From: an uncultured Eubacteriales bacterium
GTDB lineage: Bacteria; Bacillota; Clostridia; Lachnospirales; Lachnospiraceae
Direction of reading: 5' to 3'
Length of the DNA stretch: 36,172 nt
Assembly: GCA_900318405.1 (NCBI GenBank)
Contig: ONKP01000011.1
Location: 1 to 36,172 of the forward strand
A model generated the notes under the pieces. The model worked only from the letters and a program-made list of their open reading frames with translations, was not told where the DNA came from and ran no database searches. The translations under genes were made by a program, and so were the position numbers. Of the stretch, positions 1 through 7,976 are shown piece after piece (position 1 is the first letter of the stretch; each line of letters opens with the position of its first letter).

Positions 1-118
1 GAGACTGTTGTCTGCCTGAGCAACAATAATGCGAAGCCGAGGGGATAGTGGAAACAGGCGCAGATAACATCATGTATAAGTGCTCAGAGCCTGTATCCGC
101 GTGACATTTGCTCCATGG
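1..118 (+). other. Possible structured leader, unassigned
   Basis: There is no convincing gene in this stretch. Two short helices can stack: GGATA at 43-47 with TATCC at 94-98, and ACAGGC at 54-59 with GCCTGT at 89-94, with an unpaired GTGGAA between them on the 5' side. This resembles the core of a structured RNA, but I cannot match it to a riboswitch class and the 5' end may be cut off by the window. It lies upstream of the promoter-like site at 119-148, so it could also be the 3' end of an upstream transcript. Confidence 0.25.
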
Positions 119-148
119 TTGCAAAAATAAGAAAGGAAATGTTACAAT
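119..148 (+). promoter_or_regulatory. Sigma-A-type promoter for SLH protein gene
   Basis: TTGCAA at 119-124, a 17-18 nt spacer and TTACAAT at 142-148 fit a vegetative promoter. It is followed by an A/T-rich leader and an SD-like GGAACGGAG 3-15 nt before the ATG at 200. Confidence 0.5.
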
Positions 149-199
149 ACCTTTAAAATTCCAAAACAAATTTAGAAAAATAAGGAACGGAGAAGTTAT

Positions 200-1525
200 A
201 TGAACAAGATTGGCAGGAAGTTGTTGTGTCTGAGCCTGACAGGCGTGCTCGCATTTGCCGCGCCGGCTGCATCTGTCGTTTCCTCCGCGATTCCGGTGTA
301 CGCTGATGTATCCGTCGGGAATTTCACGGACGATGATTTTAATGTTTTCATAAACATGATTGGCGCCTGTGAGTCCGGCGGACTGGTGTACGGGCAGCGG
401 GATTATTCGACATACGTCTCGCTGGCAGACAGCTGGGGAGCAGAGCAGACGATTACCATCGGATGGTGGTCCGCTTATGGAAATGCCGGCCGGAATCTTC
501 TGCAGCGGATCTACAATGCGGATCCCGCGTTATTCCAGAGCATTGACACAGACGGCTCGATCCAGAGTATGCTGAATCAGGACTGGGAGGCCCTCAGATG
601 GGAGCCGACGTCCGCTCAGAGAGATGTGATCGTCCGGCTGATTACGACAGATGTCGGCAAGAAATGCCAGGACGAGGCGTTCAAGGAGATTACGAAGATT
701 TTCGTCGAGGACTGTCAGGATGCCTATACGGATGACGTGCGTGCCACCATGATGTATGCGGAGATCGGCATGCTGGGCGGTGAGGCTGCGGCGAACCGGA
801 TCTTCAATCGTGTCGTCAGGAATTATGCATCAGATTTCAGCCTGGATAACATCATGTCCGCGCTGTCTGATGACCAGAGGGAAAGTGGAAATCCGCATGC
901 GGTGAGCGGCGCTGTCTATAATACCAGGCACCGGCTTTTTTATCAGTGGATCAATGAGTATGTGAATACCGTCGATCCTCAGGCGAACGGTGTGTTCACC
1001 GATGTACAGAATAACTCGTCCTATTACTTTGCGCCGGTATACTGGGCGCATGAGAACGGTGTGACGGCCGGAACCTCCGATACGACATTCAGTCCGTCGA
1101 ACACGACCACAAGGGCGCAGATCATCACCTGGCTGTATCGTCTGATTGGAAACGGAGCGGTGAGCGCTGATGCCGGATTTACAGATGTACCGGCGACCTC
1201 TTATTATTATCAGGCGGTGAACTGGGCGAAACAGAGCGGAATCACCGTCGGTGTGTCAGACGGAGTATTCGGAAGCGATGTGAACTGCACGAGAGCGCAG
1301 ATCATCACGATGCTGTACCGCTGTTATGCGTCCGGAACCGGAAGCTACACTAGCAGTTTCAGTGATGTATCACCGGATGCCTATTATTATAATGCCGTCG
1401 GTTGGGCTGTACAGAATGGAATCACGAGCGGAACTTCTACGACGGCAAATACCTTTTCACCGGATAAGGTCTGCACCAGAGCGGAGGCGGTTACCTTCCT
1501 GTACAGGGCGGCTTCCAGATCCTGA
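200..1525 (+). CDS. Secreted SLH-domain protein with lysozyme/chitosanase-like N-terminal domain
   Basis: This 441-residue exported protein has a Sec signal peptide of about 35 residues (KK/R-rich start, Ala-rich core, likely cleavage after PVYA). Residues about 40-250 form a globular domain opening with GACESGG and containing TITIGWW and TTDVGKKCQDEAF. I associate this pattern with uncharacterised lysozyme- or chitosanase-like hydrolases of clostridia; the Glu of CESGG would be the candidate catalytic acid, which is inference. Three SLH repeats follow, beginning near residues 266 (FTDVQNNSSYYF), 326 (FTDVPATSYYY) and 386 (FSDVSPDAYYY), each ending in a TRAQIIT- or TRAEAVT-type helix. SLH repeats bind secondary cell-wall polymers, so the protein should sit on the cell surface, possibly for wall turnover. 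It is monocistronic: own promoter upstream, terminator downstream. SLH and export are certain; the enzymatic role is not. Confidence 0.85.
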   Translation: MNKIGRKLLCLSLTGVLAFAAPAASVVSSAIPVYADVSVGNFTDDDFNVFINMIGACESGGLVYGQRDYSTYVSLADSWGAEQTITIGWWSAYGNAGRNLLQRIYNADPALFQSIDTDGSIQSMLNQDWEALRWEPTSAQRDVIVRLITTDVGKKCQDEAFKEITKIFVEDCQDAYTDDVRATMMYAEIGMLGGEAAANRIFNRVVRNYASDFSLDNIMSALSDDQRESGNPHAVSGAVYNTRHRLFYQWINEYVNTVDPQANGVFTDVQNNSSYYFAPVYWAHENGVTAGTSDTTFSPSNTTTRAQIITWLYRLIGNGAVSADAGFTDVPATSYYYQAVNWAKQSGITVGVSDGVFGSDVNCTRAQIITMLYRCYASGTGSYTSSFSDVSPDAYYYNAVGWAVQNGITSGTSTTANTFSPDKVCTRAEAVTFLYRAASRS

Positions 1526-1572
1526 TTGAAAAACATTCAAGTTGAATAATTTGCCAGAGGAATCTTTGCTCA

Positions 1573-1600
1573 ACGCGCCTGGTACACCAGGCGCGTTTTT
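1573..1600 (+). terminator. Rho-independent terminator after SLH gene
   Basis: An 11-bp GC-rich stem (ACGCGCCTGGT with ACCAGGCGCGT) is followed by TTTTT at 1596-1600. It closes the SLH transcription unit. Confidence 0.85.
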
Positions 1601-1602
1601 AC

Positions 1603-1628
1603 GCGAACAGTGAGCCACATCCGATCAC
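1603..1628 (+). repeat. Dispersed repeat, copy 1 (second copy at 3178-3203)
   Basis: GCGAACAG, then T or A, then GAGCCACATCCG and a purine followed by TCAC occurs here and again at 3178-3203, on either side of the NSS transporter gene. At 3178 the element continues into a long hairpin; here it does not. Confidence 0.6.
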
Positions 1629-1710
1629 GGAGGAATTACAGAAGATCACCGCAGGCCTGAACGGAATACAGGTCTGGTCAGGAAATATGCAGAAAAGAGA
1701 GGAAAATATA

Positions 1711-3114
1711 ATGGCTGAGAAAAAGGGAAGCTTCAGCGGGCAGCTGGGCTTTGTGATGGCAGCGGCAGGAAGTGCGGTAGGAGTTGGTAATCTGTGGCGG
1801 TTCCCCTACCTTGCGGCAAAGGATGGCGGAGGGCTGTTTCTGATTGTCTATCTGGTTCTGGTGCTGACGTTTGGTTTTACGCTTCTGACTTCCGATATCG
1901 CGATCGGGCGTAAGACCAGGCAGAGCGCGATCGGAGCTTATACAGCCATGCGCCCGAAGTGGAAATTCCTCGGCATTCTGACATTTTTTGTACCGGTGCT
2001 GATCATGACGTACTACGCGGTCATCGGCGGATGGATTACCCGTTATGCGGTGGTCTATTTTACCGGTCAGGCAGAAGCTGCTGCCGGAGATGATTTTTTC
2101 ACCTCGTTTATTTCGTCACCGGTTTCACCGGTCGTTTACGGACTGATTTTCATGGTCGTGACCGGTATTATTGTATACAAAGGTGTGCAGGGCGGTATTG
2201 AGCGGGTATCCAGGTGGCTGATGCCTTTTCTTCTGGTGCTGATTGTTGCCATTTCCATTTTTGCGCTGACGCTGAAGCATACGGATGAAAACGGCGTGGT
2301 CCGCACAGGTCTGCAGGGGCTTCTCGTTTACCTGACGCCGGATGTCAGCGGACTGACTGCCGGCAAGTTTTTAAATGTACTTCTGGATGCGATGAGCCAG
2401 ATTTTCTTCTCCCTGTCCGTTTCGATGGGCATCATGATCACGTACGGTTCCTATGTAAAACCGGAGGTCAATCTCAGCAAGTCGGTCAGTCAGATTGAGT
2501 TTTTTGATACGCTGGTGGCTTTTCTTGCCGGCATGATGATCATTCCTTCCATCTTTGTCTTTTCCGGGACAGATGGCATGGGAGCAGGTCCCGGTCTGAT
2601 GTTTGTCTCGCTCCCCAAGGTGTTTGCCAACATGGGAACTGCCGGCATTTTCGTTGGAGCGGCTTTCTTTATTATGGCGATTTTTGCGACGCTCACCTCC
2701 TGTATTTCCGTCCTGGAAGCAATCGTGGCAAACTGCATGGAGATCTTCCATACGTCGCGGAAGAAGACGACACTGGTTCTGACGGTGATCTATGCCGTGG
2801 CAACAGCTGTGATCGCCCTGGGCTACAGTATTTTTTACCTGGAAGTCAAGCTTCCGACCGGCTCCACGGGACAGCTGCTGGACATCATGGACTATATCAG
2901 CAACAGCTTCATGATGCCCTTTATCGCCATGTTTTCCAGTATTCTGATCGGCTGGGTAGTCGGACCCCGCTGGGTCACCGATGAAGTGCAGAGGAACGGG
3001 GAAAAATTCCCGCGGAAGAAGCTCTATGTATTCATGATCAAATACATAGCACCGTTTGTGATGGCGGTTCTTTTTCTTCAGTCGACGGGCTTCTGGGGAC
3101 TGATTTTTCATTAA
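1711..3114 (+). CDS. Sodium:neurotransmitter symporter (NSS/SNF) family transporter
   Basis: This integral membrane protein probably imports an amino acid or related amine with Na+. The N-terminal signature GSAVGVGNLWRFPYLAAKDG carries the unwound TM1 that in LeuT-fold NSS proteins binds Na+ and substrate, and GGLFLIVYLVLVLTFG is TM2. About 11-12 hydrophobic segments follow to the C-terminus, and the length (467 aa) is normal for bacterial members. I chose ATG 1711 because GAGAGGA lies 7 nt upstream; an in-frame ATG at 1687 lacks a good ribosome site. The substrate cannot be read from sequence. The gene stands alone between a terminator at 1573 and a repeat-rich spacer from 3115, so no neighbour suggests its role. 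Confidence 0.93.
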   Translation: MAEKKGSFSGQLGFVMAAAGSAVGVGNLWRFPYLAAKDGGGLFLIVYLVLVLTFGFTLLTSDIAIGRKTRQSAIGAYTAMRPKWKFLGILTFFVPVLIMTYYAVIGGWITRYAVVYFTGQAEAAAGDDFFTSFISSPVSPVVYGLIFMVVTGIIVYKGVQGGIERVSRWLMPFLLVLIVAISIFALTLKHTDENGVVRTGLQGLLVYLTPDVSGLTAGKFLNVLLDAMSQIFFSLSVSMGIMITYGSYVKPEVNLSKSVSQIEFFDTLVAFLAGMMIIPSIFVFSGTDGMGAGPGLMFVSLPKVFANMGTAGIFVGAAFFIMAIFATLTSCISVLEAIVANCMEIFHTSRKKTTLVLTVIYAVATAVIALGYSIFYLEVKLPTGSTGQLLDIMDYISNSFMMPFIAMFSSILIGWVVGPRWVTDEVQRNGEKFPRKKLYVFMIKYIAPFVMAVLFLQSTGFWGLIFH

Positions 3115-3137
3115 ATTTAATATGACAGTCTGCGACG

Positions 3138-3167
3138 GCACGCTATTGATATTTTTCAATAGCGTGC
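3138..3167 (+). terminator. Hairpin downstream of NSS gene (possible terminator)
   Basis: Perfect 12-bp arms GCACGCTATTGA and TCAATAGCGTGC flank the loop TATTTT. There is no T-tract after the 3' arm, so it may stabilise the 3' end rather than terminate well. Confidence 0.5.
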
Positions 3168-3177
3168 TATTGTCTGC

Positions 3178-3330
3178 GCGAACAGAGAGCCACATCCGGT
3201 CACACTTCGTGTGTGGATGTGGCTCTCTGCTCGCGCAAAATCGTCCTTCGCTACGCTCGGACTCATTAACCACCAACGCCTGCGGAGGTCTCGGCTTGGG
3301 AGTCTCCATGTGTTCCGTGGCTCTGACAGC
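3178..3330. repeat. Long hairpin and dispersed repeat block
   Basis: Copy 2 of the 1603 repeat opens a large inverted repeat: GAGAGCCACATCC (from 3186) pairs with GGATGTGGCTCTC (to about 3227), with an inner CACAC/GTGTG stem. The block continues without a gene to 3330; its part AGTCTCCATGTGTTCCGTGG (3301-3320) recurs exactly at 17662-17681 before ldh. This occupies most of the 337-nt gap between the NSS and GPH genes. It looks like a decayed small repetitive element. Confidence 0.65.
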
Positions 3331-3401
3331 ATTTGAATGGCAGCTCCGGGTCAAAGCTGTTTGAATACTGTGTAAATATTCAGCGGAAAGCTCCCTCAAA
3401 A

Positions 3402-3410
3402 TGGTATAAT
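3402..3410 (+). promoter_or_regulatory. Extended -10 promoter for GPH transporter gene
   Basis: TGGTATAAT is a consensus extended -10 (TGnTATAAT) 42 nt before the start codon. No good -35 hexamer is visible, as is common for extended -10 promoters. Confidence 0.55.
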
Positions 3411-3451
3411 AAAAATAATTTGTCACAGATTTACTGGGAGGTTTGAAGAAT

Positions 3452-4936
3452 ATGCAGGGTGGAAAGCACAGTACGGGCGTTGGATCCCGGTTAATGTACG
3501 GAGCTGGAGAGTTTTTCAATGGCGGAGCCTTTGTCATTATCAACTCATTTTTTACGGTATTTCTGATCAAGGCGATGGGAATGCCCGCTGCGCTGGCTGG
3601 AACGGTGCCGCTGATCGGGCATATCTGGGATGCTGTCACGGATCCCATCATGGGTAATATCACCGACCGGACGACTTCGAAGATGGGCGCCAAGCGCTTT
3701 TACATGCTGATCGGGTCCTTTGCGACGGCGGTGACGTTTGCCGCGCTTTGGATTCCCTTCCAGGCAGACAGTCCGGTGACGATGTTCATCTTTTTTGTCC
3801 TGATGTACTGCCTGTTTTCCACGGGTTCGACGATTCTCATGGTGCCCTATAACGGCCTGCTGTCGGACATGCTCGACGATTACGAAACCCGTTCCAAATT
3901 TTCCAATGTGCGGATGATCTGGTCGACGCTGGGTGCCATGGTCTGCGGTGTCGTGCCGACGCTTCTGATCACGGATACCACCCGGAAAACGGTGTATTTC
4001 CGCTGCGGTGTTGTGTTCGGACTGCTGTTTCTGATCACCTGTCTCATTACCGTTGCCGGCACCTGGGAAAAGCAGCACCCGGCGATGAAATCAAAGCTGT
4101 CTGACAGCTTCAATCACGCGGCCAGCGCCTTCAGGAGCCGTTCTTTCCGGCTTTTTGTCGGCATCTATCTGACCGGTCAGTGCGGCATGGATTTCGTTTC
4201 CGGCATGGCGGTCTATTATGTGGATGATGTCATCAACGGGTACAAGAATCACTATGTGACGTATCTGATGGCGGCGCTGATCATCGCCCAGCTGATCGGT
4301 ATGCTGATCTGGGGTCCCGTGATGACGAAGACCTCCAAGCGCACGACGATTCTGATCGGTGCGCCGATCCGTATTGTCAGCACCATTCTTCTGATTCCGT
4401 TTTCTCATGAGGGCGCAAGTATCATCCCGATTCTGATCCTCGCTGTCGGTATCGGCATCGGCAATGCGGCAACCCTTACCAGTATTTTTGCCATCATGGC
4501 GGATATGCCGGATGTCGATGAGCTGGTCACATCGGTTCACCGCCCGGGTGTTGTTTCCGGCATGTCTACCTTTGCGAGAAAAATATCGTCGGGACTTTCT
4601 GCGTGGCTGATCGGCGTTCTGCTTGCAGCCGTCGGCTACAGTGAAAAGCTGGCGAATGAAGGAGCAAGACAGTCTCTGTTTACGCAGCGGGGCATTGCTC
4701 TGATCTTTATTCTCATGCCGGTCGTGCTCTGCGTACTTCTTTTCATCTTCGGCTACCGCTTCCCCATGACGGAGAAGGAGTTCAACGTGATCAAGAAGGA
4801 TATCCAGAGACGCAAAGGGGAGGATCAGTCGAAGGCAACGCAGGAGGAGATCGAAATCTGCGAGAGAGTGACCGGCATCGCCTATGACAAGCTCTGGGAT
4901 CCGGCGAATCAGTGGGTCGGCAGGCACCATGCGTAA
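3452..4936 (+). CDS. GPH-family (MFS) sugar:cation symporter
   Basis: This 494-residue polytopic membrane protein has about 12 TM segments. Motifs typical of the glycoside-pentoside-hexuronide:cation symporters are visible: GHIWDAVTDPIMGNITDRT near residue 55-75, MVPYNGLLSDMLDDYETRS (first half) and the TSIFAIMADMPDVDEL motif in the second half. It should take up a sugar or glycoside with H+ or Na+. The start is ATG 3452: GGGAGG sits 10 nt upstream, whereas an in-frame TTG at 3443 nearly abuts it. The last 50 residues are a charged cytoplasmic tail (KEFNVIKKDIQRRKGEDQS). No glycosidase or sugar regulator lies nearby, so the substrate is unknown. Confidence 0.92.
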   Translation: MQGGKHSTGVGSRLMYGAGEFFNGGAFVIINSFFTVFLIKAMGMPAALAGTVPLIGHIWDAVTDPIMGNITDRTTSKMGAKRFYMLIGSFATAVTFAALWIPFQADSPVTMFIFFVLMYCLFSTGSTILMVPYNGLLSDMLDDYETRSKFSNVRMIWSTLGAMVCGVVPTLLITDTTRKTVYFRCGVVFGLLFLITCLITVAGTWEKQHPAMKSKLSDSFNHAASAFRSRSFRLFVGIYLTGQCGMDFVSGMAVYYVDDVINGYKNHYVTYLMAALIIAQLIGMLIWGPVMTKTSKRTTILIGAPIRIVSTILLIPFSHEGASIIPILILAVGIGIGNAATLTSIFAIMADMPDVDELVTSVHRPGVVSGMSTFARKISSGLSAWLIGVLLAAVGYSEKLANEGARQSLFTQRGIALIFILMPVVLCVLLFIFGYRFPMTEKEFNVIKKDIQRRKGEDQSKATQEEIEICERVTGIAYDKLWDPANQWVGRHHA

Positions 4937-4998
4937 CTGTTCAGGTTAATCATGACAGAAGAACAGATGGTGGAATCTGTAAATCATGAACTGATATT

Positions 4999-5026
4999 AT
5001 AATGTGGGTGTTATAAGTATGATAAC
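4999..5026 (+). repeat. Dispersed 28-nt repeat, copy A
   Basis: The segment ending TTATAAGTATGATAAC matches 10557-10584 at 25 of 28 positions. It includes most of a TATAAT box (4998-5003), so this copy may also serve as the -10 region for the downstream GNAT gene. Next to it, TAGC and GCTA arms at 5030-5060 form a weak hairpin. Confidence 0.6.
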
Positions 5027-5077
5027 CGGATAGCTATGCGCTGCGCGCTCTCGCTATAGTTTGCAGGGAAAGGTATA

Positions 5078-5103
5078 GCCCCGGAGAGAAATCTTCGGGG
5101 TTT
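5078..5103 (+). terminator. Leader hairpin before GNAT gene
   Basis: CCCCGGAG pairs with CTTCGGGG (one G-T pair) around AGAAAT and is followed by TTT, ending at the ribosome-binding site of the next gene. It could be a weak terminator or a leader hairpin; the sequence does not decide. Confidence 0.4.
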
Positions 5104-5119
5104 GAAGGGTTATAAAACA

Positions 5120-5590
5120 ATGAACATCAGAAGAGCACAGGAAAAAGACATTCCGAATATGATGAAGCTGCTGAATGAGGTGCTGGAGATCCATGCGGGG
5201 ATCCGGCCGGATATTTTTATCTCCGGGACGACGAAGTACACAGTCGACGAACTGAAGGAGATGCTGAAGGACGACGATAAGCCGATCTACGTGGCGACGG
5301 ATGAGCAGGATGCGTGCATGGGTTACGCTTTCTGCCAGAAGCGGAAGCAGCCGTTTTCCAATAATATGGTTCCCTTCACCTCGCTTTTCATCGATGATCT
5401 GTGCGTGGACCAGAGCATGAGAGGTAAACATGTGGGTGAGGCGCTCTTTGACTATGTGAAGCAGGAAGCGAAAAAAATGGGCTGCTATGAGGTGACGCTC
5501 AATGTGTGGGCGGGCAATACGCCGGCTGAGAAGTTCTATGAAAAAATGGGTATGAAGACGAAGGAGCGGCAGATGGAGTACATTCTGTAA
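5120..5590 (+). CDS. GNAT-family N-acetyltransferase
   Basis: At 156 residues this is a single GNAT domain: N-terminal MNIRRAQEKDIPNMMKLLNE, the beta4 strand SLFIDDLCVDQSMRGKHVG containing an acetyl-CoA pyrophosphate loop of the Q/R-x-x-G-x-G/A kind (RGKHVG), and the C-terminal LNVWAGNTPAEKFYEKMGM typical of motif B. It transfers an acetyl group from acetyl-CoA to an amine; the acceptor cannot be predicted. ATG 5120 has GAAGGG about 10 nt upstream. An in-frame TTG at 5102 is less likely because it overlaps that ribosome site. It is probably monocistronic. Confidence 0.9.
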   Translation: MNIRRAQEKDIPNMMKLLNEVLEIHAGIRPDIFISGTTKYTVDELKEMLKDDDKPIYVATDEQDACMGYAFCQKRKQPFSNNMVPFTSLFIDDLCVDQSMRGKHVGEALFDYVKQEAKKMGCYEVTLNVWAGNTPAEKFYEKMGMKTKERQMEYIL

Positions 5591-5656
5591 GACTCAGCAC
5601 AGTGGCTGGCTACAAGTAAACTGTAACGCTTGCCTGCCGCTTATACAATTAGTAGC

Positions 5657-5685
5657 TTGCGACTTCGGACGAAAAATAATAAGAT
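5657..5685 (+). promoter_or_regulatory. Candidate promoter for MATE gene
   Basis: TTGCGA (5657-5662), a 17-nt spacer and TAAGAT (5680-5685) form a reasonable vegetative promoter. Transcription would begin near 5692 and run through the hairpin at 5724-5756 before reaching the MATE start. Confidence 0.45.
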
Positions 5686-5723
5686 AAAAATGTTTTGAAC
5701 ATCATAGGAGAAACGGGCGTAAG

Positions 5724-5756
5724 GGGCATTCCTGTACAGGCGGGAGTGCCCTTTTT
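5724..5756 (+). terminator. Rho-independent terminator / possible attenuator before MATE gene
   Basis: GGGCATTCC pairs with GGAGTGCCC (two wobble pairs), enclosing a small CCTGTACAGG palindrome, followed by TTTTT. It is 134 nt after the GNAT gene and 39 nt before the MATE start, and downstream of the candidate promoter at 5657. It either ends the GNAT transcript or is an attenuator in the MATE leader. Confidence 0.7.
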
Positions 5757-5794
5757 ATGATTATGGCAGAATATCCACAAATACAGGAGCAGAC

Positions 5795-7192
5795 ATGAAG
5801 AAACAGTATTCGGAAGTCTATATTTTTGAAGAAGCACCTGTGATGAAAGCCATTACCGTCCTGGCGGTTCCGACAGTCATCACACAGCTCATCAATATCA
5901 TCTATAATTACGCGGACACATGGTTCGTGGGACGGACGGGAAATCCGGCGATGGTGGCGAGCATGTCTGTCACGATGCCGATCTTCGTGATCATGGCGGC
6001 GCTGGCCAATCTGTTCGGCATCGGCGGTTCGAGTGTGATCAGCCGGAGCCTCGGGCAGAAGAAGCCGGAGCATGCGCGTCACGTCTTCGCCTTCTGTCTG
6101 TATGGCGGACTGGCATCGGCGGTGATCTATGCGGTCTTCATGGCGCTGAGCCGGTCATGGCTGATCCCGCTGATCGGCGGCGACAGCAATTCCTATGCCT
6201 ATGCCTACAGCTATATCTTCTGGACCATGGTCGTCGGTGCAATCCCGACGGTAGGAAACGTGCTCTGCGGACATCTGATCCGCTCGATCGGCGCGGCGAA
6301 GGAAGCGGGATTCGGCATGTCGATGGGCGGCGTGCTGAATATTTTTCTCGATCCGCTGTTCATGTTTGTTATCCTGCCGCCGGGCATGGAGGTGACCGGC
6401 GCGGCCATCGCGACAATGCTCTCCAATACGGCTTCGCTTGTATACTTCATCGTGTTTCTGGTGCGGCACCGTGACAATCCGGTCTTTACGGTAAGCCCTT
6501 CGGATATCTCGTTCAAAGATCACATCCCGTCGGAGGTGTTCGCGGTCGGGCTGCCGGCGGCGCTGCAGACTACGCTGGCGATGGTGTCCAATATTTTGGC
6601 CAATGCGCTGGTCAAGCCCTACGGCAGTGAGGCCGTGGCCGGCATGGGCGTGGCGAAAAAAATAAACATGATCGCCTTCAACACGACGATGGGCCTCACC
6701 CAGGGTGTGCTTCCGCTGATCGGCTACAGCTACGGCGCGAAAAATTACGCGAGGCTGAAGGAGACGGTGCGGAAGACAGGCATCATCGGGCTGGTCTTCG
6801 GATGTATGTGCACGGTTCTTTTCCGCATTTTTGCTTCGCCGTTATGCCGTTTCTTCATTGATGAGGATGCGTCCGTGGCGTACGGAAGCATGTTCCTCCG
6901 AACGATCGCCTTTGCCGCGCCGCTCGCGTCGTTCTGTTATCTGTACAATACGGTGTTCCAGGCGACCGGACGGAAGAAGGAAGCATTCGTTCTGTCCACC
7001 ATGCGCAAGGGATTTCTCGATATTCCGGGCATGTTTATTTTCGGAAGCTTTCTCGGCGCATTCGGCGTCGTCCTGGCGACACCCTTGGCGGAGGTGATCT
7101 CCACCTTTATTGCGATTGTCCTTTATCTGCGCGTCACAAAGGAAATTCAGGGAGGACAGGAGAACCCGGCAGTGGTGACGAAGAAAAGATGA
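5795..7192 (+). CDS. MATE family efflux transporter
   Basis: A 465-residue protein with 12 predicted TM segments in two repeats. Diagnostic pieces are VPTVITQLINIIYNYADTWF near the N-terminus, GIGGSSVISRSLGQKK and, in the second half, GLPAALQTTLAMVSNILANA and GVLPLIGYSYGAKNY. MATE proteins export cationic drugs, dyes or metabolites against Na+ or H+. It starts at ATG 5795 with AGGAG 4 nt upstream. Clostridial genomes carry many such genes, so the substrate is open; the terminator-like hairpin in its leader would fit conditional expression. Confidence 0.93.
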   Translation: MKKQYSEVYIFEEAPVMKAITVLAVPTVITQLINIIYNYADTWFVGRTGNPAMVASMSVTMPIFVIMAALANLFGIGGSSVISRSLGQKKPEHARHVFAFCLYGGLASAVIYAVFMALSRSWLIPLIGGDSNSYAYAYSYIFWTMVVGAIPTVGNVLCGHLIRSIGAAKEAGFGMSMGGVLNIFLDPLFMFVILPPGMEVTGAAIATMLSNTASLVYFIVFLVRHRDNPVFTVSPSDISFKDHIPSEVFAVGLPAALQTTLAMVSNILANALVKPYGSEAVAGMGVAKKINMIAFNTTMGLTQGVLPLIGYSYGAKNYARLKETVRKTGIIGLVFGCMCTVLFRIFASPLCRFFIDEDASVAYGSMFLRTIAFAAPLASFCYLYNTVFQATGRKKEAFVLSTMRKGFLDIPGMFIFGSFLGAFGVVLATPLAEVISTFIAIVLYLRVTKEIQGGQENPAVVTKKR

Positions 7193-7337
7193 GATACTGC
7201 CAGTATTGTTATTATCGCCTGTAAATGATACATTTGAAGCAGAAGTACACTGCGTCGGTTTATTTCAGTTCACTGGATGACAATATCAAGTCGGTGTGCC
7301 CTGTGTGCCGCACAGAAATAAATGGGAGACGTTCAGG

Positions 7338-7934
7338 ATGAGAAATATCAATACCGGTGGCCGTGGCGCGGTGAGAAAGCATAAGGAGATTCTGGCGGAT
7401 GTCATGCGCTGGACGGAACAGCGCAGAAGAGGTATCATTGCGATCGACGGCATGTGCGGCAGCGGAAAGTCGTTCCTTGCCAGAGAGATCGGAGAGATGC
7501 TCGGCATTCCGGTGTTCCATATGGATGATTATTACCTGCCGTTTGACCGGCGTCCGGAAGACTGGCTGCATATCTGCGCGGGGAATATGGATCTGCAGCG
7601 CATGGAATCGGAGGTTCTGAGACAGCTTTCCGCCGGAGAGACGGTGCACAGTTACCGCTATATCTGCCGCGAGGACCGGAGAGAGCCGCATGACGAGGAG
7701 CCGGCGGATTTCGCCGTGATCGAGGGAACCTACAGCCTTCATCCGCAGCTTCGGTCCTACTATGATCTCAGGATTTTCATGACCGTGTCCGAACGGGAGC
7801 AGATGATAAGACTTCGCGAGCGCGAAGGCAGTAATTACCGGAATTTCCTGACCAAGTGGATTCCGATGGAAAAGCTCTATTTTCAGACCATGTATCCGGA
7901 AGAGTATGCGGATATCATGGTTAAAAACGGGTGA
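7338..7934 (+). CDS. Uridine kinase-like P-loop NTPase
   Basis: A 198-residue cytoplasmic P-loop kinase. Walker A is IAIDGMCGSGKSFLAREI (residues about 32-49), followed by FHMDDYYLPFDRRPEDW, which resembles the substrate-binding DDYY segment of uridine/phosphoribulokinase-type enzymes. AVIEGTYSLHPQLRSYYDLR corresponds to the Walker B/EG(V/T)YS region, and RLREREG to the lid arginines. Family members phosphorylate nucleosides or similar small alcohols with ATP. The start is ATG 7338, with GGGAG 9 nt upstream; an upstream in-frame ATG at 7296 has no ribosome site. It lies 42 nt before an ECF S-component gene, suggesting that the kinase traps what the transporter imports. That is inference. Confidence 0.82.
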   Translation: MRNINTGGRGAVRKHKEILADVMRWTEQRRRGIIAIDGMCGSGKSFLAREIGEMLGIPVFHMDDYYLPFDRRPEDWLHICAGNMDLQRMESEVLRQLSAGETVHSYRYICREDRREPHDEEPADFAVIEGTYSLHPQLRSYYDLRIFMTVSEREQMIRLREREGSNYRNFLTKWIPMEKLYFQTMYPEEYADIMVKNG

Positions 7935-7976
7935 GTGACAGAGGCGTGATATGGCTGCAGGGAAAGAAGAACAGGT

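Noticed and set aside
2371-3693. Long minus-strand open frame (440 codons)
   Set aside because: It is antisense to the NSS and GPH genes and has no recognisable motif or domain; the NSS protein on the plus strand is unambiguous.
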